Notes under the pieces: model-generated | What the model was told of the DNA's origin: nothing | What the model saw: only the letters and a program-made list of their open reading frames with translations | The model's database searches: none | Part shown: piece by piece, positions 52,826 through 64,000 of the stretch | How the letters are laid out: the number at the start of each line of letters is the position of its first letter | Numbering within the stretch: position 1 is the first letter of the stretch | DNA from: Rhizophagus clarus | Taxonomy: Eukaryota; Glomeromycota; Glomeromycetes; Glomerales; Glomeraceae | Direction: 5' to 3' | Length of the DNA: 64,000 bases | Assembly (NCBI GenBank): GCA_015698045.1 | Contig: BLAL01000234.1 | Coordinates: forward strand, 62,001 to 126,000 | Translations under genes and position numbers: made by a program

Positions 52826-55684
52826 TAGAGGTTGAAACCAGTTTTATTATTCCAAACCAGTTTTATTGTCATCTAAAAAATTGAAACCAGTTATAAACTG
52901 GTTTTATATTAAAATTGGTTAAATCAGATAATCTGATTATGTAGTATTAATAAGCAAAAAAAAAGAAAAATTTATAAAATTATTCATTTCAATTTTATTT
53001 ATTAATAAAATTCAAAACATATTCTCATTATTACTATTACTATTACTACTACTACTATTATTATTATTATGCTAAAATGTCTAAAATAACCAATTAATTA
53101 TTATTATTAATTATTAAACGTTTGTTTAACTATCAAAAAAATTCCAATTATGTTCTTTTTGCCAAAACATGATTTTCAGCATCTGAAAATAATCATTCGC
53201 TTAGCATTAATGTTGACGGGATTGAAAGATATTTTTTTGCTAATTGCACTAAAGTAGGAAAACTATCTTTATGATTTGACCACCACATTAAAGGGTCATC
53301 TTTAATTCTAATATCTTGTAACTTTATATAACGTGATATTTCATCTTCCTCTTCTATATTCGTTTATGTATAATTACCTTCTAGATCACTGAATAAACCA
53401 CCATCATCATTCTCCATAGAATTCCTATCTTCATTATCATCCAGAATATGAAAATTTGTTTTTAATTCATTGTATAAATTCTTTACCAATTGATGCACCC
53501 TATCTCGTTCATTGTTAGTTGACCACTTGAAATGTTTAAATCAGGAATCAAAAAATGTAGTAATAAAGCAATATCTGTCAGAACAGCCCATAATTCATCT
53601 AACGACAGGTATATTGTAGCTCAGACTTTTTCAAGCAAATCACTTGTATTAACTGGTGATAAATCTTCTACCTTGTTTGTGTCTTCAATGCTTTCAATTC
53701 GTGTTCATTTCCTACTAGGTCCCTGTTGAGTTCATCCTCTTCTTTGGCTATGAGCGCTCATCCTTTGTTGATATTGCCGATATGCATGTTGCCATTACCG
53801 TTGAGTACCAGCACTAGGTATATCATCATCTGTTATTTCATCATCATCGTTTTCTTCATAACTTTCACCATAAACAAGCATTAAGTAGGTTTTAACTGTT
53901 TCATTTTTGTCTGGCCTTGGAGTAAATTTTTTCTTAAGTGACGCCATGTATGGATGAATGAGGTTAAGTGTTAGATAATTGGTGCCACACAAATGCCTAA
54001 TTACAATTTTGATCAGTTCCAATAATTTTACAACTTCCTGTAAAAACCTTTAATAATGTTATAAATAAATAGAATAATCAATAATAATTTAAATAAATAA
54101 AAAACAAAAAATACGGATATTAATAAAGTTAAAATACTACTCTTTTTCTGCAACTGATAAGTACAGACGTTCTAACTTTTCACCTTTTTTCTGAGTAATA
54201 CGATCTGGTCAGGAAAGTAACAAAGTTGAAACGAATCTTATCAAATTATGTAATTTTAGGAGGCGTTTTCAGGCTAGGTAGGTAAAATTCCACCTGGTTT
54301 TTACGTCTGTCAAAAGGTCAAGAAGACTTTGAGCAGTATTACCTTCAACTCAGCCAGATCCATCTTGTACCCTACATAATTGATGAGCTTGCTTCGAGAG
54401 TCAAAAAAAAGCCTGCAGACTTTTAACGCAGTGATGTATTGCTTTACACTGTTTCAATCCTTCTTGGACTGATAATTGTAACGTATGCGCAACACATGGT
54501 TGACGTTCTACGCTGCTTAAATAATTGTTATTTAATAATCATATTCCCTTAACTATATTATCTCTGTTGTCCATGACAATAGCAAAAACTGATGGTTCAA
54601 GATGCCAGCTGCAAATTATTTCTAATCACTTTTCCTGTATACGGATATAGAAGATGATCACAAGAAAGAAGGGCTTTTCAAAACTTAAAGTCAGAAGACA
54701 GCCAGGTTGCTGTAATGCGTAAATATCTGTGTCAAGATTTGGCTGTCTATAGGTCGGTAGTCAAATGGATTGTTGTTAAGTTACTACGAAGTAGAGAGCT
54801 TAATTGATCATGACTCCAATTATAAGCTTCATAGATGAGTTCCTTGGTGGTTTTATCACACAGGATACAAAATCCTAGCTCACACGTGTAAATAAATTCT
54901 CGAAAAAACTGATTTTGTAAAATGAATAGAGGTAAAACAAAATGAACAATAAACTGGATTAATTTTCTTGCTAAAATTCTTGTCTTTGAGCTGGACATCA
55001 CGGTGATGAACTATAATAATCGGTAACTTGGGTTTGACAACTTTGATCACGTTTTGACTAGACAATAAATAAATTAATTATATTGAACCTAACAAAATTA
55101 AATGCAAATAATTTTGATCATATCTCTCTATGTTCATCTAAAAAATCGGTAAAATTATCTTTTGTTATGCCATATTTATCTCGTAAATGAGATATCATAC
55201 TTGATGTGTTTTCACCCTTACGAGTGTATGCATAAGGTTTTTTATGTAATCCAGAAAGTTCATATTCACATATTTTACAATACACGAGCTCAGAGTCATT
55301 TTTGTCTATACAAAAAAAAAAGAGGTATGACTTTTGTTACTACAGTCAGATATAACACTGGATTTTTGCTTTTTTTGATCTTTGGATGATTGTGTGGATA
55401 GTGGGGTAAAAGAATCTTGATCAGAGTCAGCGTCTGTATCTGGATAAAACATGAAAACTGACATTTTTCTTTTTTTTCGAGAGAGAAGAGATGGTAATGA
55501 TGAGTCAGAGATAATTGACATCATTTATAATTTGTGCTTTGTAGCACAAAATTATGAATAAAACTGGTTAAATCAGTTATAACAAAACTGGTTTATCATT
55601 TTGTTATAACGTCAACCCAGTTATAAATCTGAAACAATTAAGCCCAGTTATAAAACTGATTTCGATAACCAGTTCCAACCTTTA
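52826..55684 (-). mobile_element. Decayed hAT element
   Basis: Ends TAGAGGTTGAAACCAGTT and, inversely, TAAAGGTTGGAACTGGTT, with several AACCAGTT/AACTGGTT words just inside. The flanks GTTCAAAC (52818-52825) and GTTTGAAC (55685-55692) match at six of eight positions, differing by two transitions: an aged 8-bp duplication, although the site is also near-palindromic. The interior is a dead hAT transposase on the minus strand. Confidence 0.7.
53165..55524 (-). pseudogene. hAT transposase relic (different subfamily)
   Basis: From the right: a Ser/Lys-rich start (ATG at 55524); a BED-like finger (VYCKICEYELSG, then MISHLRDKYG); a helical region with FREFIYTCELGF; the catalytic block reading LTTIHLTTDLWT; FAIVMDNRDNIV; QPCVAHTLQLSVQEGL; TRWNFTYLA; LHNLIRFV; an acidic linker; and the C-terminal dimerisation block DPLMWWSNHKDSFPTLVQLA, IPSTLMLSE-stop-LFSDAENH. 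In the conserved SERLFS motif the Arg codon is TGA, fitting CGA to TGA. Many other stops and shifts. It is only distantly related to the hAT at 46764. Confidence 0.85.
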
Positions 55685-56119
55685 GTTTGAACAAATTTCA
55701 TCAGATTTTGTTAGTTTTAGAATAATTTTATTTTTTTTAGATTTCAGTTTTAAAATTTTACTAATCAAAAAACAGTTTTGTTTAAAATATTAGCTTTTAG
55801 TATTATTTTCAATATGCAAGTTTTATCATTATCTGCTAATCTTTCAATTAAATAAAATTTTACCTTTATTTAATTTGATAAGCAAACATTTATTCTATTA
55901 TTTTTGCCAATTATATAGGTTAAGAGTACAGTAACTCAGCAAATCAAAAGTACATTGAAATGTGCAAAATGCTTTAAAGATCTTTTTTGTACTTTCTTTT
56001 TCTAGGCTTTCTTTGATTTTCTTCTCAAATTTTCTTGAAGGTTTGAACCACTTGTATATTTAATCTGCAAGTATATGATCATCTATTATGTTGTATTGAT
56101 AATTCATGAAAATTATGTT

Positions 56120-56480
56120 TTATGTAACTATTAATTAATATGAAACCAAAAGAAAAAATGGATGTTAATAGTAAAGAATGACCTAATAACAACAGTAAAA
56201 AATGATCTAATGAAAATACAGATGCTAATTTATCTATACCTAAGAAGAAGACATAGGAAAAAAAGATTTACTCATTTTGAAAAGCTTATCAAGGAATTGT
56301 CTGCTCCAATTCCACAGAAAATCTCTTCTGGCAATACTATTTTCCTGCAGACATTTATTAACTTGGTTAATTTTTGTGAGTTAAATGATAGGATCATCAA
56401 AAACCGTTCTACTAAATTATTTAATAAAAGCTATAAAGCTAAATACAATATTGTAAATAATTATATTTTTAGAGCATGAT
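56120..56480 (+). pseudogene. Remnant of an unknown mycorrhizal-fungus gene
   Basis: A frame of 105 codons whose C-terminal 70 look protein-like (HFEKLIKELSAPIPQ, FLQTFINLVNFCELNDRIIK). The upstream part (KPKEKMDVNSK) is in another frame with stops. I do not recognise the family. Probably decayed. Confidence 0.35.
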
Positions 56481-57035
56481 TCTGATTATTATAAAAGGAT
56501 TTAATGCAAAATTATTTGCAGATCTATCTAAACGGATCAGTAATTATGGCTGGTATGATACTTTATTTACTCTTTTTCATTATTATTTGAACGTCTATTA
56601 TTAATTCCGTTATTTTATGAATGAATAATGGTGCTTATGATAAATACTATTGTGATCGATGACCAATCAGGCTTCTGACAGACATTGTGATGTCGTAATA
56701 TCATAAATCAACAGAGAATCATTCCTTTATTTGGGGGGTCATTGAATTAATGCTTACGAATTTTATCTTCTCGTGATATGATGAAAATGCAAAATGACTA
56801 ACATGACTCATTTTTATTTACAATTCAAAGTGAAGTAAGGAAGAAAAATTTTCCGATGAAAGAATTTAAAAAGTTATAAAAATTGGGAAGTTTAGACATT
56901 TTCAAAATGTTATTCTCAAAAAACGTATTTTCTAAAACACTTGGTAAGTTTAAAAAATTCAAAAAACATTCAATATAACAAATATAACTAATCAAACCAT
57001 CTAAAAAAGGTCAAAGTTTTAGATACAAATCGAAA
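56481..57035. other. Upstream region of the methyltransferase gene
   Basis: No gene. ATCATAAATC and ATTTTCAAAATG phrases only; no clear TATA box. The host-gene block begins here. Confidence 0.4.
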
Positions 57036-57996
57036 ATGGCAACTCCTAAACTCGATTACGATGGTGCAGCTTATAATGCGTACCGTCCCACGTAAATAAT
57101 TTACAAATTATATCCGACATTATTTATTATATATTTATTTAATAATAATTATTATTATATTTTTTAGTTATGGAAAAGTATTATATGAAAAAGTTTATTC
57201 TTTTCATAAATCTCATAATGGTAAATTTGATAATGCACTTGATATTGCAACAGGAACAGGACAAGTTGCAACAGATTTATCACAAACATTTAAACAAGTT
57301 TATGCAACTGATATTTCTTCTACGATGCTTCAAAATGCGATTAAAAAATCAAATATCACTTATTCAATTTCCAGTGCCGAAGATTTATCACAATTTTCAT
57401 CTAATTCTATTGATTTAATTACAGCAGCTGAATCAGCTCATTGGTTTAATATAACGGAATTTTTTAAAGAATCTTTTCGTGTATTAAAACCTCAAGGAAC
57501 TTTAGCAATATGGAGTTATGGACAAAATATTTTAAAGGATTATCCGGATTTTAAAAATTTAATGTATAATTTTATGAAAGATGAGTTTGCACCTTTTTAT
57601 GATAAAAGATTGAGTACTTTGGAAAATTTTTACAGAGACTTTAAATTTCCCGAAGAAATGTTTCAAAACGTTAAATGGGAAATTTATGACGGTAATGAAA
57701 CCCCAGATATCGAACCACTTTTTACAAATGAATGGACTGTCTCTCGATTAGTAAAATATTTTAAGGTAAAATTTTTTTTATTAAAAATATAATTTTATTT
57801 TAAATTTTTTCACCATTTTTCTTCCCTTAATTAGACGTGGAGTTTTTATAAAAATTATATGGAAACAAATCCCAATTCTCCGGATCCAATTGATAATCAT
57901 GTTGCTGACCTAAAACAACGTTTTGAATGGAAAGATGACGAGTTACTCCAAGTTCAATGGCAAAGTGTTTTGATCTTAGCTGAAAGAAGATTGTAA
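57036..57996 (+). CDS. Class I SAM-dependent methyltransferase (TMT1/CRG1-like)
   Basis: Three exons, 57036-57091, 57168-57765 and 57835-57996, join in phase (GTAAAT ... TTTTAG; GTAAAA ... ATTAG) and encode about 271 residues. Residues 1-18 end in AYNAYRP, the usual start of the family (F-x-YRP). SAM-binding motif I reads LDIATGTGQVATDL (about 38-51), followed by the acidic end of beta-2 (VYATDIS). The family signature LITAAESAHWFN follows, then VLKPQGTLAIWSYG. Yeast relatives methylate small acids (trans-aconitate) or act in cantharidin tolerance; the substrate here cannot be told. Probably cytosolic; no signal peptide or membrane segment. All junctions keep the frame, so the gene appears functional. 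Confidence 0.92.
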
Positions 57997-58242
57997 TCAT
58001 CTTTTTTGTATAACATTAAAAGCCACACTTTACGACTATGATATTTAATTTTAAATAAAACCAAACCAAATTAAGAATGAAGTTGGAACTATATATTTAC
58101 ACAATGTATATTGAAATCACGATGATGTCATTTATTCTGACAATAAAAAATATACATTTGTTTTGTCTTTTTTTTTTTTTTTCTCCTTCCTTTTTTTTTT
58201 TTCTTTTGAATCATATTTTTTATTGAATCAATAAATTATAAA
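57997..58242. other. Intergenic, T-rich
   Basis: Holds the 3' end of the methyltransferase transcript and T-rich tracts at 58169-58204. No obvious TATA box for the next gene. Confidence 0.45.
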
Positions 58243-59545
58243 ATGTTATCTTTCAAAAAGTTAAACTTCTCAAATTATCATACAATTTTTGATAGCCTAA
58301 TACCCAGAAGTATATTGAGTCAAGGTATCCTAAAAATTATAATTATTTGGATCAATTAATCAGAATAATTACTTATACTTTTTAAATAGATTATGAAAGA
58401 GATTATTTTGCCCGACGTAACTTATTACAAGCTCGCGCTATAATTACTGTTATTGTTTCATCGATGGTAGCTTTAATTATACAACTTCTTGTAGACCTTT
58501 ACTTATCATACAAACATGGGTTATTAAATATTGTTTGGCCCATTTCTCTCTTTGGAACTTTAATTTGTGCAGGTTCATTCTTATTTTACTGCGTTAATAT
58601 ATCATATTTGTCACGTGCCTATAAATTCCTGTTTCTTTAATTATAATTTTTAGTGATATTATATTTAATACCTTCGGGAAAAATTACAATATCTCAAGCT
58701 GCAAAAATCGGTATTTACTTTTTCTTGTCAATATCGGCTTATACTTCTTATTTTGGTAATGTATTGAATTTTACACTTTTGTTTTTGATATTACCGTATA
58801 TTACAATAGTTCAAAATTTCATTTCCTCTTTTTTTGACCAGGAACCCAATTTCAAACGCTGAGTCATGCAAATTTTTTTGTTGTCCCACCTTTCGGGTAA
58901 AGTCTTGCCTTATTTACATACTTTAATATATTATCTAATATTAACTATGTTTCTTTTTTATTCAAAGTTATATTTTTGTCTCTAAAAAATTTGGAAAACA
59001 AACCACAATAGTAGTATGTATAATACATGTTACTGCTTTTTTTCGGTAAGAATAAATTTTCTCACTTTACCGCAGTAATTCAGAAACGTTCGACCATAAT
59101 GTTATACGTGTGAATCCGTTAATATCTTAAAATATGGGTTTTAGGTCAGTTGGAAGACAAATGAATCCAATTTCATTGTCGTCAAGTGGTTGGGTTGTCT
59201 GTGACGTTTATATATTATGTTTCATATATTTTTTATTTGTGAGTATATATACTATCCCATTTCATTTGATTCTTTTCTTCTATCATTATCTTCTGAATGT
59301 AACGTGGATTTTTTTAGGTAGCATACGAACAAGAATTTCAAACCAACCAAGAACGAACGCAAAAATCATTGGATGAAGTAAGTGTAAATGAAGGGATCTA
59401 TTTTTTTTTTTTTCAGTCAATTATAATTAGTGATCTTCTCATAAAATAGGCAAGATCTGCAGCAACGGCCAAATCGATGTTCATTTCGAACGTTAGTCAT
59501 GGTAAAGATATAATATATACACATTTTTTTATCAATTAAAATTAT

Positions 59546-59590
<45 letters not shown>

Positions 59591-62500
59591 CTTTCGATCC
59601 ACTAGAATTACGAACGGTATGTACAAAGTTTTGTTTAATTCTCGTTTTTTTATAATGTCTAATTTTATATCATAATTATCTTTATATATAAAGCCATTAC
59701 ATGGTACGTGAACAAAAGATTAGATTCATCTAATTTATAGTTATTTTAATGATTAATCTATTTCTTTCCTTTGTAGGAATACTTGCTACAGCCGAAATTT
59801 TAGCGAAAACACATTTAAATGAATCTCAACGTACATTACTTAGCGCAATTGAAAGTTGCGGGACAAATCTAATATCGGTAAAATAAAAAAAATTATTTAT
59901 TTGATGATATATTTTGTTTTATTTTATTTATTTAACATTTAATATAGGTGGTAAATCAAGTTTTGACTTATGCAAGAATCGAACATAATAAATTGGAATT
60001 GGTAAGATTAAGATTTAATTGGTTAAAGACAACATTATTAAGATGTTCGAAATTATAATACTGTTTTTTTTTTAGGAACATAATGTTTTTGACATATATA
60101 CTGTTATGCAAGAAATAGGAGATGGTAGGAATATTAAAAAAAAAATATTATTTGACAAGTTTTTTTTTTTACATTATATAATAATTATACATACGTTATT
60201 TTTTTTTAGGTTTGGCGCCTATACCAGAAAGTAAAAATTTGGACTTTTTTGTTTGTGTGGAAGCGAATCCCTTACAAAGGTTTCTTGTAGGGGATGTTGG
60301 TGTTTTGCGTCAAATTATTTTAAATGTAATTTAAATAAATACCTATTTTTTTATAATACATTTTTCTTTGTTTCTTAGAATTTGATAATGAATTTCAACC
60401 TAATATTTTTTAATCTGTTTACAGCTTCTCGGAAATGCGGTACATAAAAATGTTTACAAAAGAATCAGAAATTATCTCTTTATAAAAATTTATCTATTCC
60501 TATCTATTCTTAAATCTCGAAATTTTTGTTAGATAAAATTTACCGATGAAGGAATAGTAGAACTAGTTGCAGTTGAGATGATTAGTGAAGGCAAAAAAGA
60601 CGGACAAGAACGAACAAAACGAACATCAAAAGAATTGGAAACTATAAAAAATTCATCATCTGCTTCCGTACAAATTAATTCTCCTGGACAACTTTCTGAA
60701 CATGATCAAAAAGATAATGTTCGAGAAGGTCCTATAGCTCAATTTAAAATTAATGTAAACGATACAGGACGTGGTATTGCTCCTGATTTTATATCTCATA
60801 TGTACCAACCATTCTCACAGGTTTGTTTTTTTTTATACAAAAAAAAAAAAAAAAAAAAAAAAGAAAAAAAATTATTTATTCAAGCACACGCTTTTTTTAC
60901 ATGTATTTATTACAGGAAGATTCTTCTTTAAAAAGAAAATTTGAAGGAACTGGGTTGGGTCTTAGCATTGTCAAGGGTGAAGTTAATCTTTATTTTACGC
61001 GTTTCACTTATATTCTTATAATTCTAATTCTATTTAATATATATAAAAAATTTTCAGGCCTTCTTGATATGATGCATAGTCAACTTGAAGTTGATTCAAA
61101 ACTTGGTCAAGGCAGTAAATTTTCTTTTAAACTTGAATTACCAATTTCAGACCGTCTTGACGATATGAACGCTTCACCTCTTCCGTTCGATCATAAATAT
61201 CTAAAACTTCCTCCTTCAGAACAGGAGATGTTAATAAAAAAGCTTCGATCCTTATCATATGTTATTTTAAATGTTGAAAATTTTATACTCGCGCAAAAAA
61301 TAGCACATTATTTGAATCAATGGGGATTTGGCTATAGATTATCAAGTAAAGATAAATTGAAAGTTGAATGTAAAAAAGAACACGCTGATGTTGTTATCTT
61401 GAATGATAATATTAATGATTTAGAATTGTTCTTAAATGAGTTTATACAATATTACCGAAAATCAAAAAAGAATACGGAAACAGAAGGGGAAAGTATCAAT
61501 GGTGTTATGAAAGAAAGACGACAACATGTATTATTTTTCAGTACAATAGAAAATTATCAACAAGCTGAAACCCTTTTAATGAAATATAAACCACAAAGTG
61601 TTGAAATAGTAACGAAACCTGCAGGTCCTGTTAAAATACTAACAGCCATTATAAAAACTATCGAGTCCTCAATGAGTAAGCATGATGTTATTACGAAAAC
61701 TCAGGAAGAAAAGATCAGATCAATCAAAGAAGGATATTTTGATTTTGTTAAAAGCTCAAATAATCATAAGTTCACTACAATGGATATTGGACCAAGTGGG
61801 GAACTAACAATAAGTCCAAGTAGACTTACACCACCCACAATGATTGAAAGAATTATATCGGAAGTAAGCGGAGAAGATAAAGAAACTATTTCTGATCAAG
61901 AACAATTAAAGGAGAGATCAAAAATGCGATTAGAAACTAGGGGAGCCAAGAATAAATACAATGAAACGGAGAAACAAATACAAAAAAATTCAAAAGATAT
62001 ATCATTTTTAATAGTTGAGGTAAAATTTCAAATTTGTGGCTTATTTCGTTTCTTTTTTTTATTAACGATAATTTTTTTTGAAATTATTTATAGGATAATA
62101 AAATCAACGAGATGATTTTAACGACGATGTTAAAACAATCAGGATATTACAACTTCGATATTGCAAATAATGGTCTTGAAGGTTGGAATTAATTAATAGT
62201 TATATAATCTTCAGTATTTTTATTCTTTTAATGCAAACAAAAATCTTTCATCATAGCTGTTGAAAATTTTGCAAGGAAATCGTATGATATAATATTTATG
62301 GTATGCGATAGATATTAATTACATTGATGAATTTCAAACTAAAAAGTTTTAAGCCTACGCATTTATTTTATAGGATCTTCAAATGCCGATATGTGATGGT
62401 GTAAGCTATTACATCCGTTTTTAATGTATTCGCTTTTTAACATGTTTACATTACCTGCGTGTAATTTTTTAACGTATAATCTTTTTTTCCTTACTTTATA

Positions 62501-63217
62501 TAATAGATTGTAGCGACGAAAGAAGTAAGTAATTGTGTCTCTTTGCAAGTTTATTTATAAATAATTATTTAAGTATTTTAATTAATAAAGATTCGAAAAA
62601 TTGAACATGGAGAAGAATCATATTTATTACAATCACATACCTCAAGTCCAAAGTCACAAAATTCATGTGATACTTCTACAGAAGAAGCATATAGGATTAG
62701 TGGAAGACGAAGAAAGAAGGCTATAATTGTTGCAATGACAGGGCTTGCTTCAAATGTATATAAAGATTACTTCGCGATGTTTTTAAAGCTTACCATCATT
62801 TTGTTTTATGAATGTATACTAATGAACTTAATAATTAATGCATAAATAGGAGGATAGTCAAGCTGCGGTATAAAAATAAATTTTATTCCTTTTTGTTATT
62901 CGAATAAATTTTTAATATCTTTTTTCCTTCAATTATGAAATTTAGGAAGCAGCTGGATGTAACGAATTTTTGACAAAGTATTAAAACCATTTTAAAATAT
63001 TATCTATATCTACCTATTATTTATTTTTTGTAATTGTAAATATAATTTAATTATAAAATAAAACACTTAATTTAGACCAGTATCGATAAAATCTTTAAAC
63101 GCACGTATGGAAAGTTGGACGAAAGAAGCGTTGAAAGCAGAAGAAACGACATCATCTTCGGAGGAAGAAAATGATTATGACGAACAAGATTCTGAAAAAT
63201 TTTTAAAATTGGGATGA
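58243..63217 (+). CDS. Hybrid histidine kinase / response regulator, about 27 exons
   Basis: Every junction from 59318 to the stop, and from 58243 to 59045, keeps phase; only 59046-59145 is unsure. Exons: 58243-58324, 58390-58614, 58654-58755, 58842-58896, 58968-59045, about 59076-59238 (one intron inside), 59318-59377, 59450-59501, 59606-59616, 59694-59703, 59777-59877, 59948-60001, 60076-60124, 60210-60325, 60425-60439, 60533-60820, 60916-60976, 61058-62019, 62094-62181, 62257-62300, 62374-62400, 62507-62524, 62591-62755, 62850-62867, 62946-62977, 63076-63217. About 990 residues. The N-terminus has several membrane helices (exons 2-5). HisKA H-box SHELRTPLHG; N-box LLGNAIKFTDEG; G1 NDTGRGI; F-box YQPFSQ; G2 GTGLGLSIVK. 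After a long linker a receiver domain has VEDN, the phospho-acceptor in MDLQMP, AMTGLA and FLTKP. All key residues are present. Membrane sensor kinase with built-in receiver; the signal is unknown and no sensory PAS/GAF domain was recognised. Confidence 0.93.
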
Positions 63218-63404
63218 ATTTCTCGTGATTTATTTACAAATTTATCCATAAACCTGTTATTTGTTCTATAAATACAAAATCTTCATCTTTCATTAGTTAT
63301 TTAAGGTTTTGTTACATAATTTAGATGCTAATTGATGTAATGTGATCATCCCACGCGAGTAAAAATTTCTCACACTAATATCTGTGGCTGTAAATTATAA
63401 AAAG

Positions 63405-63412
63405 TATATAAA
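63405..63412 (+). promoter_or_regulatory. TATA box
   Basis: TATATAAA 57 bp before the last terminal base upstream of ATG 63469, with a CTAATATCTG-rich leader; a good fit for a core promoter. Confidence 0.6.
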
Positions 63413-63468
63413 GGAGGAAGAAAAGGGTGGTGGAAATAAAATTATCTCGTTTTATTTGATATTTAAAA

Positions 63469-64000
63469 ATGGAATTAACTTCATCCCAAAATATTACACT
63501 GAATAGTGAAAAATATATAACATTTGACGTTCCAGGATGGGGACATACAAAAGTATCAATTAATGAATTAATGACTGCACAAGATCTTTATTTGTTTGTT
63601 GGACTTGATAATGTTGATATCTGTCAAGTTATTTATAGAATCGATAATTTAGTTTTAGAAGCTTATAAAGATGAAAGTATTAAATTTATCTATGAAAATT
63701 GTGATGATAAAGTTGTTCAAGTTATTCATATTTTAGAGAGTATCATTGAAAATGATAGTAATAATGATCGTAATATCGAAAATAATGAACTTTGGCAACT
63801 TACTAAAAATTTATTTTTTATGGCACTACAAGAACTTAAATTTATAATAGTAAGTTTTTCTTGTTATGAGTATTGAAATTTTCAATTATACTCTTATTAA
63901 TTCGTGTATTACCATAGAAAGAGCTAGATGTTAAGACATTTTGTTATGATATTTGGCAAGATCTTAAATTTTTATCGGAAGTTCTTGATCTTAAAGGAAT
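63469..64000 (+). CDS. Unknown protein, 5' part (truncated by window)
   Basis: Exon 1 63469-63849 (127 codons), GTAAGT donor, 68-nt intron, ATAG acceptor, exon 2 from 63918, open to the window end; both junctions are phase 0. The ATG is in a good context (AAAAATGG), 57 bp after a TATA box. The protein starts with DVPGWGHTKVSINELMTAQD, then acidic and helical stretches (VVQVIHILESIIEND, LWQLTKNLFFMAL). No signal peptide, no clear membrane span, no family recognised. Codon use resembles the two host genes before it. Confidence 0.75.

Noticed and set aside
59540..59590. Long T run as a possible assembly fault breaking the kinase gene
   Set aside because: It lies within an intron and the exons on both sides join in phase.

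Overview
ORGANISM. The window looks like nuclear DNA of an arbuscular mycorrhizal fungus (Glomeromycotina, Rhizophagus-like). It is very AT-rich, most genes are split by 60-120 nt introns with CTAAY branch-point-like motifs, and roughly four fifths of it is transposon-derived. The species is an inference from composition and family content; no marker gene proves it.

HOST GENES are confined to the right end: a SAM-dependent methyltransferase (57036-57996), a complete hybrid histidine kinase/response regulator of about 27 exons (58243-63217), and the first exons of an unknown gene running off the edge (63469-64000).

TRANSPOSON LAYERS, left to right. (1) 1-4814: relic of a CACTA-like (Tnp2) element, with a broken transposase on the minus strand and, head to head with it, a broken second gene. 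(2) 5495-8856: a possible inverted-repeat element filled with a tandem array of exon-intron units on the minus strand. (3) 9062-14400: a Mutator-like (MULE) element with a dead FAR1/MULE/SWIM transposase, invaded by a 1.4-kb TIR element and by a 634-bp hAT-type MITE that sits inside its right TIR. (4) 14454-17156: a hAT-type non-autonomous element built from palindromic repeats, holding a 1-kb pogo-like insertion. (5) 18925-22411: a CACTA end relic and a second, split copy of the pogo-like element. (6) 22941-34447: an 11.5-kb CACTA-like element with matching TIRs, a CAT target duplication, ATATCGGG subterminal repeats, an intact Tnp2 transposase and an intact divergent partner gene; it also holds an RPL10 fragment and the 3' part of a hAT element. 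(7) 37563-41000: relic of an unassigned DDE-type transposase. (8) 43304-51886: triple nesting. A second copy of the palindromic hAT-type element was entered by a retroelement (16-bp TSD), which was entered by a 4.7-kb hAT element (8-bp TSD) carrying a nearly intact transposase plus a Myb/SANT-like gene. (9) 52826-55684: a further dead hAT element.

HOW THE GENES FIT TOGETHER. Two two-gene transposon designs each occur twice. The first is a Tnp2 transposase head to head with a basic/acidic partner gene whose intron positions, and one exon of exactly 279 nt, are conserved between the copies. The second is a hAT transposase followed about 680 bp later by a Myb/SANT-like gene whose third coding block (100 nt) is also conserved. 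I consider these, together with the exon-intron arrays, the most novel content. All coordinates and splice junctions were derived by eye.
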